Part shown: positions 1-5,360 of the stretch, in pieces | Numbering within the stretch: position 1 is the stretch's first letter | How the letters are laid out: every line of letters starts with the position of its first letter | Assembly (NCBI GenBank): GCA_028289745.1 | Contig: JANQOD010000120.1 | Coordinates: 1-5,677 of the forward strand | Reading direction: 5' to 3' | DNA length: 5,677 bases | Source of the DNA: Allomuricauda sp. | GTDB lineage: Bacteria > Bacteroidota > Bacteroidia > Flavobacteriales > Flavobacteriaceae | Notes under the pieces: model-generated | The model's database searches: none | What the model was told of the DNA's origin: nothing | What the model saw: only the letters and a program-made list of their open reading frames with translations | Position numbers and translations under genes: made by a program

Positions 1-23
1 GTCATGAAATCAAAGAATCCCAT
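1..23 (-). CDS. mreB: Rod shape-determining protein MreB, first codons only
   Basis: The reverse strand from base 23 reads MGFFDFMT and then leaves the window, so only seven whole codons and part of an eighth are visible. This peptide is the N-terminus I know from flavobacterial MreB, the actin-like cytoskeletal ATPase that directs lateral cell-wall synthesis, and purH followed by mreB is a familiar order in Flavobacteriaceae. The start lies 36 bases beyond the purH stop on the same strand, with a good -7 type element in between, so it may be transcribed from its own promoter as well as by read-through. The identification rests on a very short peptide plus synteny; the bases to the left of the window would settle it. 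Confidence 0.75.
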
Positions 24-45
24 AAGCGTTAATCAGGTTTATCGG

Positions 46-53
46 CAAATGTA
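46..53 (-). promoter_or_regulatory. Candidate -7 element for mreB
   Basis: The reverse strand reads TACATTTG, an exact match to the Bacteroidota -7 consensus TAnnTTTG. Transcription would begin near base 41, giving a leader of about 18 bases before the mreB ATG. No clear TTTG -33 element is seen at the usual distance, which would fall inside the 3' end of purH. The element is short and could occur by chance in AT-rich DNA. Confidence 0.4.
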
Positions 54-59
54 GCAAAA

Positions 60-1592
60 TTAATGCTTAAAATGACGCGTGCCCGTCATGACCATGGCCA
101 TGCCATTTTGATTGCAATAATCAATGCTCAATTCGTCTTTTATCGAACCACCAGGTTGTATTACGGCAGTAATGCCCGCCTTATCTGCAATCTCTACACA
201 GTCGGGAAATGGAAAAAATGCATCACTTGCCATTACCGCACCCTCGAGTTGAAAATCAAATGATCTTGCTTTGTGTATGGCCTGGTTCAATGCATCTATA
301 CGTGAGGTCTGTCCCGTGCCACTTGCACACAGTTGTTTGTTCTTGGCCAAGACGATGGTGTTGCTTTTGGTGTGCTTGCACAATTTCGAGGCAAAGATGA
401 GGTCATCCAATTCTTGCGCGCTAGGGTTTTTGTCAGTGACGGTTTTTATATCATCAAGGGAATCTGTCTTGAAATCCTTGTCCTGCACCAATACCCCGTT
501 GAGACAGGTTCTTGCCAATGTTTGGGGAAGCTCCACTTCTTTTTGTATGAGCAAGATGCGGTTCTTTTTCCCCTTGAGTATTTTCAAAGCTTCATCACTG
601 TAGCTTGGGGCAATGACCACCTCACAAAACAATTTGTGTATTTCCTCGGCGGTGTCTTTGCCTATCTCGCGGTTACTGATTAAAATTCCCCCAAAAGCGG
701 AAACGGGATCACCGGCCAATGCATCGACATAGGCCTGTCTGGTGGTATCTCGTGTGGCCAGGCCACAGGCATTGTTGTGTTTCAATATGGCAAAGGTGGG
801 ATCGTCGTTTTTAAATTCTCCCATCAGATTGACAGCGGCATCCACGTCCAATAGATTGTTGTAAGAAAGTTCTTTGCCGTGCAGTTTGTCGAACATGGTG
901 TCAAAATCACCAAAGAAAAATCCCTTTTGGTGCGGATTCTCGCCATAGCGGAGCATTTTGCCCCGGGTCTCACTGATTTTCAATGCGGTCAGCTTTTGGT
1001 CTTTATTGAAATAGTTAAAAATGGCCGAATCGTAATGTGACGAAATGTTGAAGGCTTTGGCGGCAAAACGTTTTCGTTGTTCTAAGGTAGTGGTGCCATT
1101 TTTTTCAGAAATGATTTCTAGAAATTCGGCATAATCTTCCATAGATGACACACAGAAGACATCTTTATAGTTCTTGGCCGCCGCACGGATAAGCGAGATG
1201 CCCCCAATATCGATTTTTTCGATGATGTCTTGTTCAGAAGCACCGCTCGCTACCGTTTTTTCGAAGGGATAAAGATCTACGATGACAATATCTAATTGTG
1301 GAATGTCGAATTCTTCCATTTGTACCACATCGCCTTCATGGTCTTGTCGGTTCAAGATGCCCCCGAATACTTTTGGGTGCAGGGTCTTGACACGCCCGCC
1401 CAAAATGGAGGGATAGCTCGTGACATCCTCGACCGCGATGACCTCAATGCCAAAGTCTTTGATGAATTTCTCAGTGCCTCCGGTAGAGTACAGGGTAACG
1501 CCCAGTTCATCAAGTTTTTTTACAATAGGTTCGAGACCGTCTTTATGAAAAACGGAAATAAGGGCCGAAATGGCTTTTTTGTTGGTGTCCAT
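60..1592 (-). CDS. purH: Bifunctional AICAR transformylase / IMP cyclohydrolase PurH
   Basis: Catalyses the last two steps of de novo purine synthesis in the cytoplasm: formylation of AICAR with 10-formyl-tetrahydrofolate to FAICAR, then ring closure to IMP. The N-terminal cyclohydrolase (MGS-like) domain covers about residues 8-195, with STGGT at 36-40, GGRVKTLHPK at 65-74 and DIGGISLIRAAAKN at 128-141. The transformylase domain follows, with YGENPHQ at 216-222, the catalytic Lys-His in KHNNACG at 271-277, SAFGG at 298-302, and the usual C-terminus QPGGS...RHFKH. The length of 510 residues is normal and no motif is missing. I chose the ATG at 1592 (MDTNKKAISALISVF) because relatives begin about here; an in-frame ATG at 1607 would add five residues (MQHIT) but leaves only about 8 bases of leader from the predicted promoter. 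It lies downstream of the GAF gene on the same strand and directly upstream of mreB. Confidence 0.97.
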   Translation of the reverse strand: MDTNKKAISALISVFHKDGLEPIVKKLDELGVTLYSTGGTEKFIKDFGIEVIAVEDVTSYPSILGGRVKTLHPKVFGGILNRQDHEGDVVQMEEFDIPQLDIVIVDLYPFEKTVASGASEQDIIEKIDIGGISLIRAAAKNYKDVFCVSSMEDYAEFLEIISEKNGTTTLEQRKRFAAKAFNISSHYDSAIFNYFNKDQKLTALKISETRGKMLRYGENPHQKGFFFGDFDTMFDKLHGKELSYNNLLDVDAAVNLMGEFKNDDPTFAILKHNNACGLATRDTTRQAYVDALAGDPVSAFGGILISNREIGKDTAEEIHKLFCEVVIAPSYSDEALKILKGKKNRILLIQKEVELPQTLARTCLNGVLVQDKDFKTDSLDDIKTVTDKNPSAQELDDLIFASKLCKHTKSNTIVLAKNKQLCASGTGQTSRIDALNQAIHKARSFDFQLEGAVMASDAFFPFPDCVEIADKAGITAVIQPGGSIKDELSIDYCNQNGMAMVMTGTRHFKH

Positions 1593-1620
1593 GGTAATAT
1601 GCTGCATGAAAATAAAGCAC

Positions 1621-1628
1621 CAAATTTA
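1621..1628 (-). promoter_or_regulatory. Candidate -7 element for purH
   Basis: The reverse strand reads TAAATTTG, an exact TAnnTTTG match in the 73-base gap between the GAF gene and purH. It predicts a transcript start near 1615, about 23 bases before the preferred purH ATG at 1592. The -33 position has only a weak TTTC. This suggests purH can be transcribed independently of the GAF gene. I saw no PurR-like or purine riboswitch structure in the gap. Confidence 0.45.
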
Positions 1629-1680
1629 CCTTTTTTAGAGCGATGAATCGAAATGGATTATCAACAAAAAGGGGTAAGTT

Positions 1681-2133
1681 TTAAAGAATCTCGGCCACTT
1701 TTTGGTTCACCCATTCCAAAAAGCGTTCGTCTTCTTGGGTAAAAGGGTCGGGAGTGTTTGAATCGATATCTATTTGGCCGATATTCTCGCCGTTTTTGAA
1801 CAGGGGCACCACAATCTCAGATTTAACGGTCAAACTGCAGGCGATATAATTGTCTTGGGCCGATACGTCAGGTACCACAAAATTTTCGTTGCTTACCGCT
1901 ACTTGCCCACATATCCCTTTTCCAAAGGGAATGATGGTATGGTCGGTCGGTTCACCTGCATAAGGGCCTAATTTCAACTCGCGTCTGTCACCATTTTTGA
2001 AATAGAAGCCGACCCAGTCGTAGTAGGTAACACTATCGCGAAGCAAAGTGCAGATATCGCGCATTTTTTTGGTGGCATTGCCACCGTTATCGTTTATGAT
2101 TTCAGTGATCGATTTACGAAGCGTATCAAACAT
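1681..2133 (-). CDS. GAF-domain protein, free methionine-(R)-sulfoxide reductase type
   Basis: A cytoplasmic single-domain GAF protein of 150 residues that resembles free methionine-(R)-sulfoxide reductase (fRMsr, E. coli MsrC/YebR), which reduces free Met-R-O as part of oxidative-stress repair. Shared features are DWVGFY at 39-44, FGKGICG at 70-76, NYIACS at 95-100, SEIVVPL at 105-111 and IDIDS at 121-125. Cys75 and Cys99 are 24 residues apart, the same spacing as E. coli Cys94 and Cys118, so the catalytic-type Cys (Cys99) is present. The position matching E. coli Cys84, the main resolving Cys in characterised members, is His65 here. Activity is therefore likely but the disulfide relay would have to differ; a sensory GAF protein is the alternative. 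The length is close to the usual 150-165. The ATG at 2133 is the natural start. It lies 73 bases (from its stop to the upstream purH ATG at 1607) or 88 bases (to 1592) ahead of purH on the same strand. Confidence 0.85.
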   Translation of the reverse strand: MFDTLRKSITEIINDNGGNATKKMRDICTLLRDSVTYYDWVGFYFKNGDRRELKLGPYAGEPTDHTIIPFGKGICGQVAVSNENFVVPDVSAQDNYIACSLTVKSEIVVPLFKNGENIGQIDIDSNTPDPFTQEDERFLEWVNQKVAEIL

Positions 2134-2167
2134 ATTGAATCGTAATAATGGAACTGTAAAAGTCGAG

Positions 2168-2175
2168 CAAATAGA
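2168..2175 (-). promoter_or_regulatory. Weak candidate -7 element for the GAF gene
   Basis: The reverse strand reads TCTATTTG, matching TAnnTTTG at five of the six fixed positions. A TTTTGG that could serve as a -33 element lies at 2199-2204, with a spacer of about 24 bases that is longer than the usual 19-21. Transcription would begin near 2162, giving a leader of about 28 bases. The evidence is weak. Confidence 0.2.
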
Positions 2176-2231
2176 TAAAACTTACAACTTGCCGATTGCC
2201 AAAATTTGGTTAATGGGCTTGCGCTTTTATC
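2174..2231. repeat. Nested inverted repeats in the divergent promoter region
   Basis: The 129-bp gap between the divergent genes contains GATAAAA at 2174-2180 and its reverse complement TTTTATC at 2225-2231. Nearly concentric with these is the palindrome CCAAAATTTGG at 2199-2209. A second pairing, CTTAC (2181-2185) with GTAAG (2233-2237) and CCGAT (2192-2196) with ATCGG (2229-2233), overlaps it. This could be an operator region serving both directions, but such short arms arise easily in AT-rich DNA. Confidence 0.25.
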
Positions 2232-2258
2232 GGTAAGAACCAATATTTTGTAAATTTG
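2226..2258 (+). promoter_or_regulatory. Candidate promoter of the metal-handling cassette
   Basis: TAAATTTG at 2251-2258 matches the Bacteroidota -7 consensus TAnnTTTG exactly, and a TTTA about 21 bases upstream (2226-2229) is a three-of-four match to the -33 TTTG. The predicted transcript start is about 2262-2264, on top of the GTG start codon at 2263, which would make the mRNA leaderless or nearly so. An overlapping alternative, TATTTTG at 2244-2250 with TTG at 2219-2221, would give a leader of only about 8 bases. Confidence 0.4.
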
Positions 2259-2262
2259 TCTT

Positions 2263-2667
2263 GTGAAATCGCTTGCACATAAGATTTTTGTCACGACAAT
2301 GGCTCTCTTACTATTGTTGTCGACCGTTTCATGGACGGTCGATAAGCATCTTTGTATGGGCCGTGTGATGGACATTTCCTTTTTTGCCGAAGCCGAGGGC
2401 TGCGGCATGGAGATGGCCGACCAATTTTTTGATACTGAAAAAAATCATTGCTGCGACGACGAGACCTTTACCATCGAGGGGCAAGATGCTTTGAAATTGA
2501 CATGGGACGACCTGCAATTGGAACAACAGGTATTTTTGGTCGCTTTTGCCCAGTCGTATTATCATCTGTTCACCTCCTTAGAGCAGCCACCTGTTCCTTT
2601 TACACAATACCCACCTCCCTTACTGGTGCAAGATTTGAATATTTTGCACGAGGTTTTCCTGATTTGA
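2263..2667 (+). CDS. Small exported Cys-rich protein, HYC_CC_PP family
   Basis: A 134-residue exported protein of unknown biochemical function whose family is named after its conserved motifs. The hydrophobic segment at about 9-25 follows a basic N-terminus (MKSLAHK) and acts as a signal peptide or membrane anchor. Then come HLC at 29-31 (the HYC position, with Leu for Tyr), GCGME at 46-50, HCCDD at 62-66, EGQDALK at 72-78, QQVF at 88-91, a PPPLL stretch at 117-121 and an FLI C-terminus. Cys31, Cys47, Cys63 and Cys64 plus His29 and His62 make a plausible soft-metal site or disulfide set. The start is GTG at 2263; an in-frame ATG at 2299 would remove the basic residues of the signal peptide and is less likely. 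It is first of four co-directional genes, 70 bp ahead of the TonB-dependent receptor. A role in copper or other metal handling is inferred from the Cys/His pattern and the neighbours. Confidence 0.85.
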   Translation: MKSLAHKIFVTTMALLLLLSTVSWTVDKHLCMGRVMDISFFAEAEGCGMEMADQFFDTEKNHCCDDETFTIEGQDALKLTWDDLQLEQQVFLVAFAQSYYHLFTSLEQPPVPFTQYPPPLLVQDLNILHEVFLI

Positions 2668-2722
2668 TTGTACAAGACCCCTGTTGATTTACAGAAGTCG
2701 AAACTTCTTGTTCATGTACAAT
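2667..2722. repeat. Inverted repeat with inner hairpin between the first two cassette genes
   Basis: ATTGTACA at 2667-2674 and its exact reverse complement TGTACAAT at 2715-2722 enclose an inner hairpin: AGAAGT (2693-2698), loop CGAA, ACTTCT (2703-2708). The inner stem can gain two pairs across a one-base bulge (2691-2692 with 2710-2711). Each outer arm carries the palindromic hexamer TGTACA (2669-2674 and 2715-2720), and the left copy extends to the palindrome TTGTACAA. The repeat fills most of the 70-bp gap. It could act as RNA (stabiliser or attenuator at the gene junction) or as DNA (paired dimer-binding sites). No T tract follows, so it is not a standard intrinsic terminator. Confidence 0.55.
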
Positions 2723-2737
2723 TAAATCGAATTCAAA

Positions 2738-4981
2738 ATGAAAACATCAAAATGGCTTTTCGCCATATTTTTACTGAACGCCTTACTGCTATCGGCCCAA
2801 GAAAAGATTGAGGGCATGGTAATGGAGGCCAATGAAGAAAACAAGCATATTGGCCTTGCCGGTGCCAATGTGTACTGGTTGAATTCGCCTATCGGCACGA
2901 TTACCGACCAAAAGGGCCTTTTTTCCATTCCCTATAGCAAACAATACAATAAACTGGTCATCAGCTATGTGGGCTTCAAAACAGATACACTGACCATAGA
3001 TGAACCCAAAATGGTGCACCATTGGCTGAAGCCCTCAAACCAATTGGATGAGGTGGTGGTGCAAAAAGAGCGCGATGCGGTGCAGAAAGCCTATTTCTCT
3101 GCCCAGAACGTGGTTACGATCAACAGTGCAGAATTGTTGAAGGCAGCCTGTTGTAACCTTTCAGAAAGCTTTGAGACGAATCCGGCAATCGATGTGAACT
3201 TCAACGATGCGCTGACGGGTACCAAACAAATTCAGATGTTGGGCCTGACCAGTCCCTATCTTTTGATAACCCAAGAGAACATTCCGATGATCAGGGGAGC
3301 CTCCCAGACTTATGGATTGACCTTTACGCCTGGCACCTGGATAGAGAGCATTCAGATTACCAAAGGTGCGGGTAGTGTGGTCAATGGCTACGAGAGCATC
3401 TCTGGGCAGATCAATACAGAGCTGGTGAAACCCTTTACCGACATACCGATTTTTGTGAACGGTTATGCCAATCTAAACGGTAGGTTAGAACTGAATACAC
3501 ACCTCAACCATAAGCTTTCAGATAAATGGAGCACGGGCCTTTACCTTCATGGCAATCAGCGAACCGTAGAGATTGATATGAATGACGACGGATTTTTGGA
3601 TGCACCGCTCTCAAATCAGATCAATGTTCAGAATCGATGGCAGTACCAAGATCCTGAGAAGGGATGGGTGAGTTTTTTGAACGTACGCTTCTTGAACGAT
3701 GAAAAGCAGGTAGGCCAAGAGAATTTCAATGCTGATACAGATAGGTTTACTACGAATTCTTGGGGCAGCGAAATCAACACCAAGCGTTTTGATTCATCGG
3801 TGAAACTGGGCTACGTATTTCCAGAATTACCTTTTCAGAGCCTTGGCTTTCAAGCATCTTACAGTAATCATAGACAAGATTCATACTATGGTTTCAATGT
3901 GTATGATATTGACCATGAGAGCCTGTATTCGAACTTGATTTTCAACTCTATCATCAATAATACCAAACATAAGTTCAAAACCGGACTCAATCTCACATAT
4001 GATGGGTATGATGAAGTGGTCAACGAGAATAATTTCTCACGGGTCGATAAATCTGCCGGGGTCTTTTTTGAATATAATTACGATGATTTGGAAAGGGTGA
4101 ATTTGACCGCCGGTCTTCGTTTTGATACCCATAACCGTTTGGGCAATTTCTTTACCCCGAGATTTCACATACGCTACACCCCTTGGGAACGGGGAAGCCT
4201 GAGAGGGTCTTTCGGCCTTGGTCGAAGGGCGGCCAATATTTTTGCTGAGAATCAGCAACTGTTTGCCTCTTCAAGGGCCATTCAACTTTTTAGCAATGGG
4301 GGCAACATCTATGGTTTTGAGGCCGAGAAAGCCATAAACTTTGGCGTAAGTTTTTTACAGGGTTTCACACTTTTTGAAAGGCTCGGCAATTTTTCTGTGG
4401 ATTTTTACCGAACCGATTTTGAGAATCAGGTAGTCGTCGACTGGGAAAATCCGAGGGAAATATCGTTCTATAATCTCGAAGGAGAGAGTTATGCCAATAG
4501 CCTTCAACTAGAGCTGAATTACGAATTGCTTCCGAAGCTAGAGTTGCGAACAGCTTACAAATACTATAATGTAAAAACCGATTATCAAACCGGATTGCTA
4601 CAAAAACCCTTACAGGCCCAGAACCGATATTTTGCAAATTTGGGATACAATACCGAGGTCAGGGAAAATGGCGCTCAATGGCGTTTAGATTATACGTTGC
4701 ATACTTTGGGCCGACAGCGGTTGCCGAATACCACATCAAATGCCGTAGAATTTCAACTTGGAGATTTTGCCAAGGGGTACAGTTTGATGAATGCCCAAGT
4801 GACCAGGGTTTTTTCGAAAAAGTTTGAAGTATATCTCGGGGGTGAGAATTTGACTAATTTTAGACAAGCAAATCCTGTTTTGGGCGCAGAAGACCCCTTT
4901 GGCCCTAATTTTGATACTACCATTGTATTTGCACCTATTTTAGGTCGAATGGTCTATGCAGGATTTAGATTTAAATCGTGA
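2738..4981 (+). CDS. TonB-dependent outer-membrane receptor, probably metal-related
   Basis: A 747-residue outer-membrane receptor powered by TonB-ExbBD. A signal peptide ends at about LLLSA/QE (residue 20). A carboxypeptidase-regulatory-like beta-sandwich domain follows at about 23-98 (GANVYWLNSPIGTITDQKG, ISYVGF), then the TonB-box-like LDEVVV at 103-108, the plug at about 110-230 (IQMLGL, TKGAGSVVNGYESISGQIN) and the 22-strand-type barrel to the C-terminus (VYAGFRFKS). The plug contains vicinal Cys138-Cys139 in AACCNLSESFETNP, a segment I recall from receptors encoded beside HMA proteins in Bacteroidota. Residues 280-288 (DMNDDGFLD) resemble a calcium-binding loop. There is no SusD-like partner next to it, which argues against glycan uptake. 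Flanking genes point to a metal, probably copper, or a metal complex as the substrate; that is inference. The ATG at 2738 follows an A-rich stretch and gives a good signal peptide. No promoter of its own is evident. Confidence 0.9.
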   Translation: MKTSKWLFAIFLLNALLLSAQEKIEGMVMEANEENKHIGLAGANVYWLNSPIGTITDQKGLFSIPYSKQYNKLVISYVGFKTDTLTIDEPKMVHHWLKPSNQLDEVVVQKERDAVQKAYFSAQNVVTINSAELLKAACCNLSESFETNPAIDVNFNDALTGTKQIQMLGLTSPYLLITQENIPMIRGASQTYGLTFTPGTWIESIQITKGAGSVVNGYESISGQINTELVKPFTDIPIFVNGYANLNGRLELNTHLNHKLSDKWSTGLYLHGNQRTVEIDMNDDGFLDAPLSNQINVQNRWQYQDPEKGWVSFLNVRFLNDEKQVGQENFNADTDRFTTNSWGSEINTKRFDSSVKLGYVFPELPFQSLGFQASYSNHRQDSYYGFNVYDIDHESLYSNLIFNSIINNTKHKFKTGLNLTYDGYDEVVNENNFSRVDKSAGVFFEYNYDDLERVNLTAGLRFDTHNRLGNFFTPRFHIRYTPWERGSLRGSFGLGRRAANIFAENQQLFASSRAIQLFSNGGNIYGFEAEKAINFGVSFLQGFTLFERLGNFSVDFYRTDFENQVVVDWENPREISFYNLEGESYANSLQLELNYELLPKLELRTAYKYYNVKTDYQTGLLQKPLQAQNRYFANLGYNTEVRENGAQWRLDYTLHTLGRQRLPNTTSNAVEFQLGDFAKGYSLMNAQVTRVFSKKFEVYLGGENLTNFRQANPVLGAEDPFGPNFDTTIVFAPILGRMVYAGFRFKS

Positions 4982-5000
4982 AAAACAAAAAATATTTGAC

Positions 5001-5360
5001 ATGAAAAACGGTATACTGATTTTGACTTTTTTAGTTGTTTCCCTTGCGGGATATGCCCAAGAGAAGAACAAGAAAATGACCTTTGAGGTCGATGGCAAGT
5101 GTGAGATGTGCAAAAATCGAATTGAAAAGGCCGCATTGGGTGTCGACGGAGTCAAATATGCCATTTGGGATATTCCGACCCACCAACTTTCTTTGGTGGT
5201 CGATGAACGAAAGACCAATGCCATGGAAATCAAGACGGCATTGGTAGCGGTCGGCCATGACACCAAAGAACTGAAGGCCACCCAAGAAGCGTATGACAAA
5301 ATTCATCCATGCTGTAGATATCGTGAAGACAGTACTGATGATAGTGGCAAGCACCGGTGA
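5001..5360 (+). CDS. Periplasmic heavy-metal-associated (HMA) domain protein
   Basis: A 119-residue exported metal-binding protein, likely a periplasmic chaperone for Cu(I) or a similar soft metal. A signal peptide (MKNGILILTFLVVSLAGYA) is probably cleaved near residue 19-20. The HMA fold spans about 26-90, with the metal-binding CEMC at 34-37 in the first loop (GKCEMCKNRIEKAA) and the second half at VKYAIWDIPTHQLSLVV. The first loop has GKCEMC instead of the classic GMTCxxC, a form seen in exported bacteroidete members. A second Cys pair, Cys104-Cys105 in HPCCRYRE, lies near the C-terminus. I chose the ATG at 5001, since the in-frame ATG at 4956 would overlap the receptor gene and spoil the signal peptide. 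It starts 19 bases after the receptor stop, and its TGA shares a base with the next ATG, so it is probably translated in coupling with it. Confidence 0.88.
   Translation: MKNGILILTFLVVSLAGYAQEKNKKMTFEVDGKCEMCKNRIEKAALGVDGVKYAIWDIPTHQLSLVVDERKTNAMEIKTALVAVGHDTKELKATQEAYDKIHPCCRYREDSTDDSGKHR

Noticed and set aside
63..683. Several rightward open frames antisense to purH
   Set aside because: They overlap a complete, strongly conserved purH on the other strand, show no recognisable protein features, and overlap each other in different frames.
2094..2408. Leftward open frame across the divergent promoter region
   Set aside because: It overlaps the starts of both the GAF and HYC_CC_PP genes and has no family-like features.
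2691..2711. Intrinsic terminator between the first two cassette genes
   Set aside because: The 6-bp stem is weak and AT-rich and no T tract follows, while the genes downstream appear to depend on read-through.
2667..2722. CopY-type cop box
   Set aside because: The Firmicutes cop box is TACAnnTGTA; the hexamers here are TGTACA, so the resemblance is superficial.
2738..4981. SusC-type glycan importer
   Set aside because: The protein is shorter than typical SusC proteins (about 1000 residues), no SusD-like gene is adjacent, and the neighbours are metal-related.
4956..5000. Upstream start (ATG at 4956) for the exported HMA gene
   Set aside because: It would overlap the receptor gene by 26 bases and put a charged 15-residue extension before a clean signal peptide.
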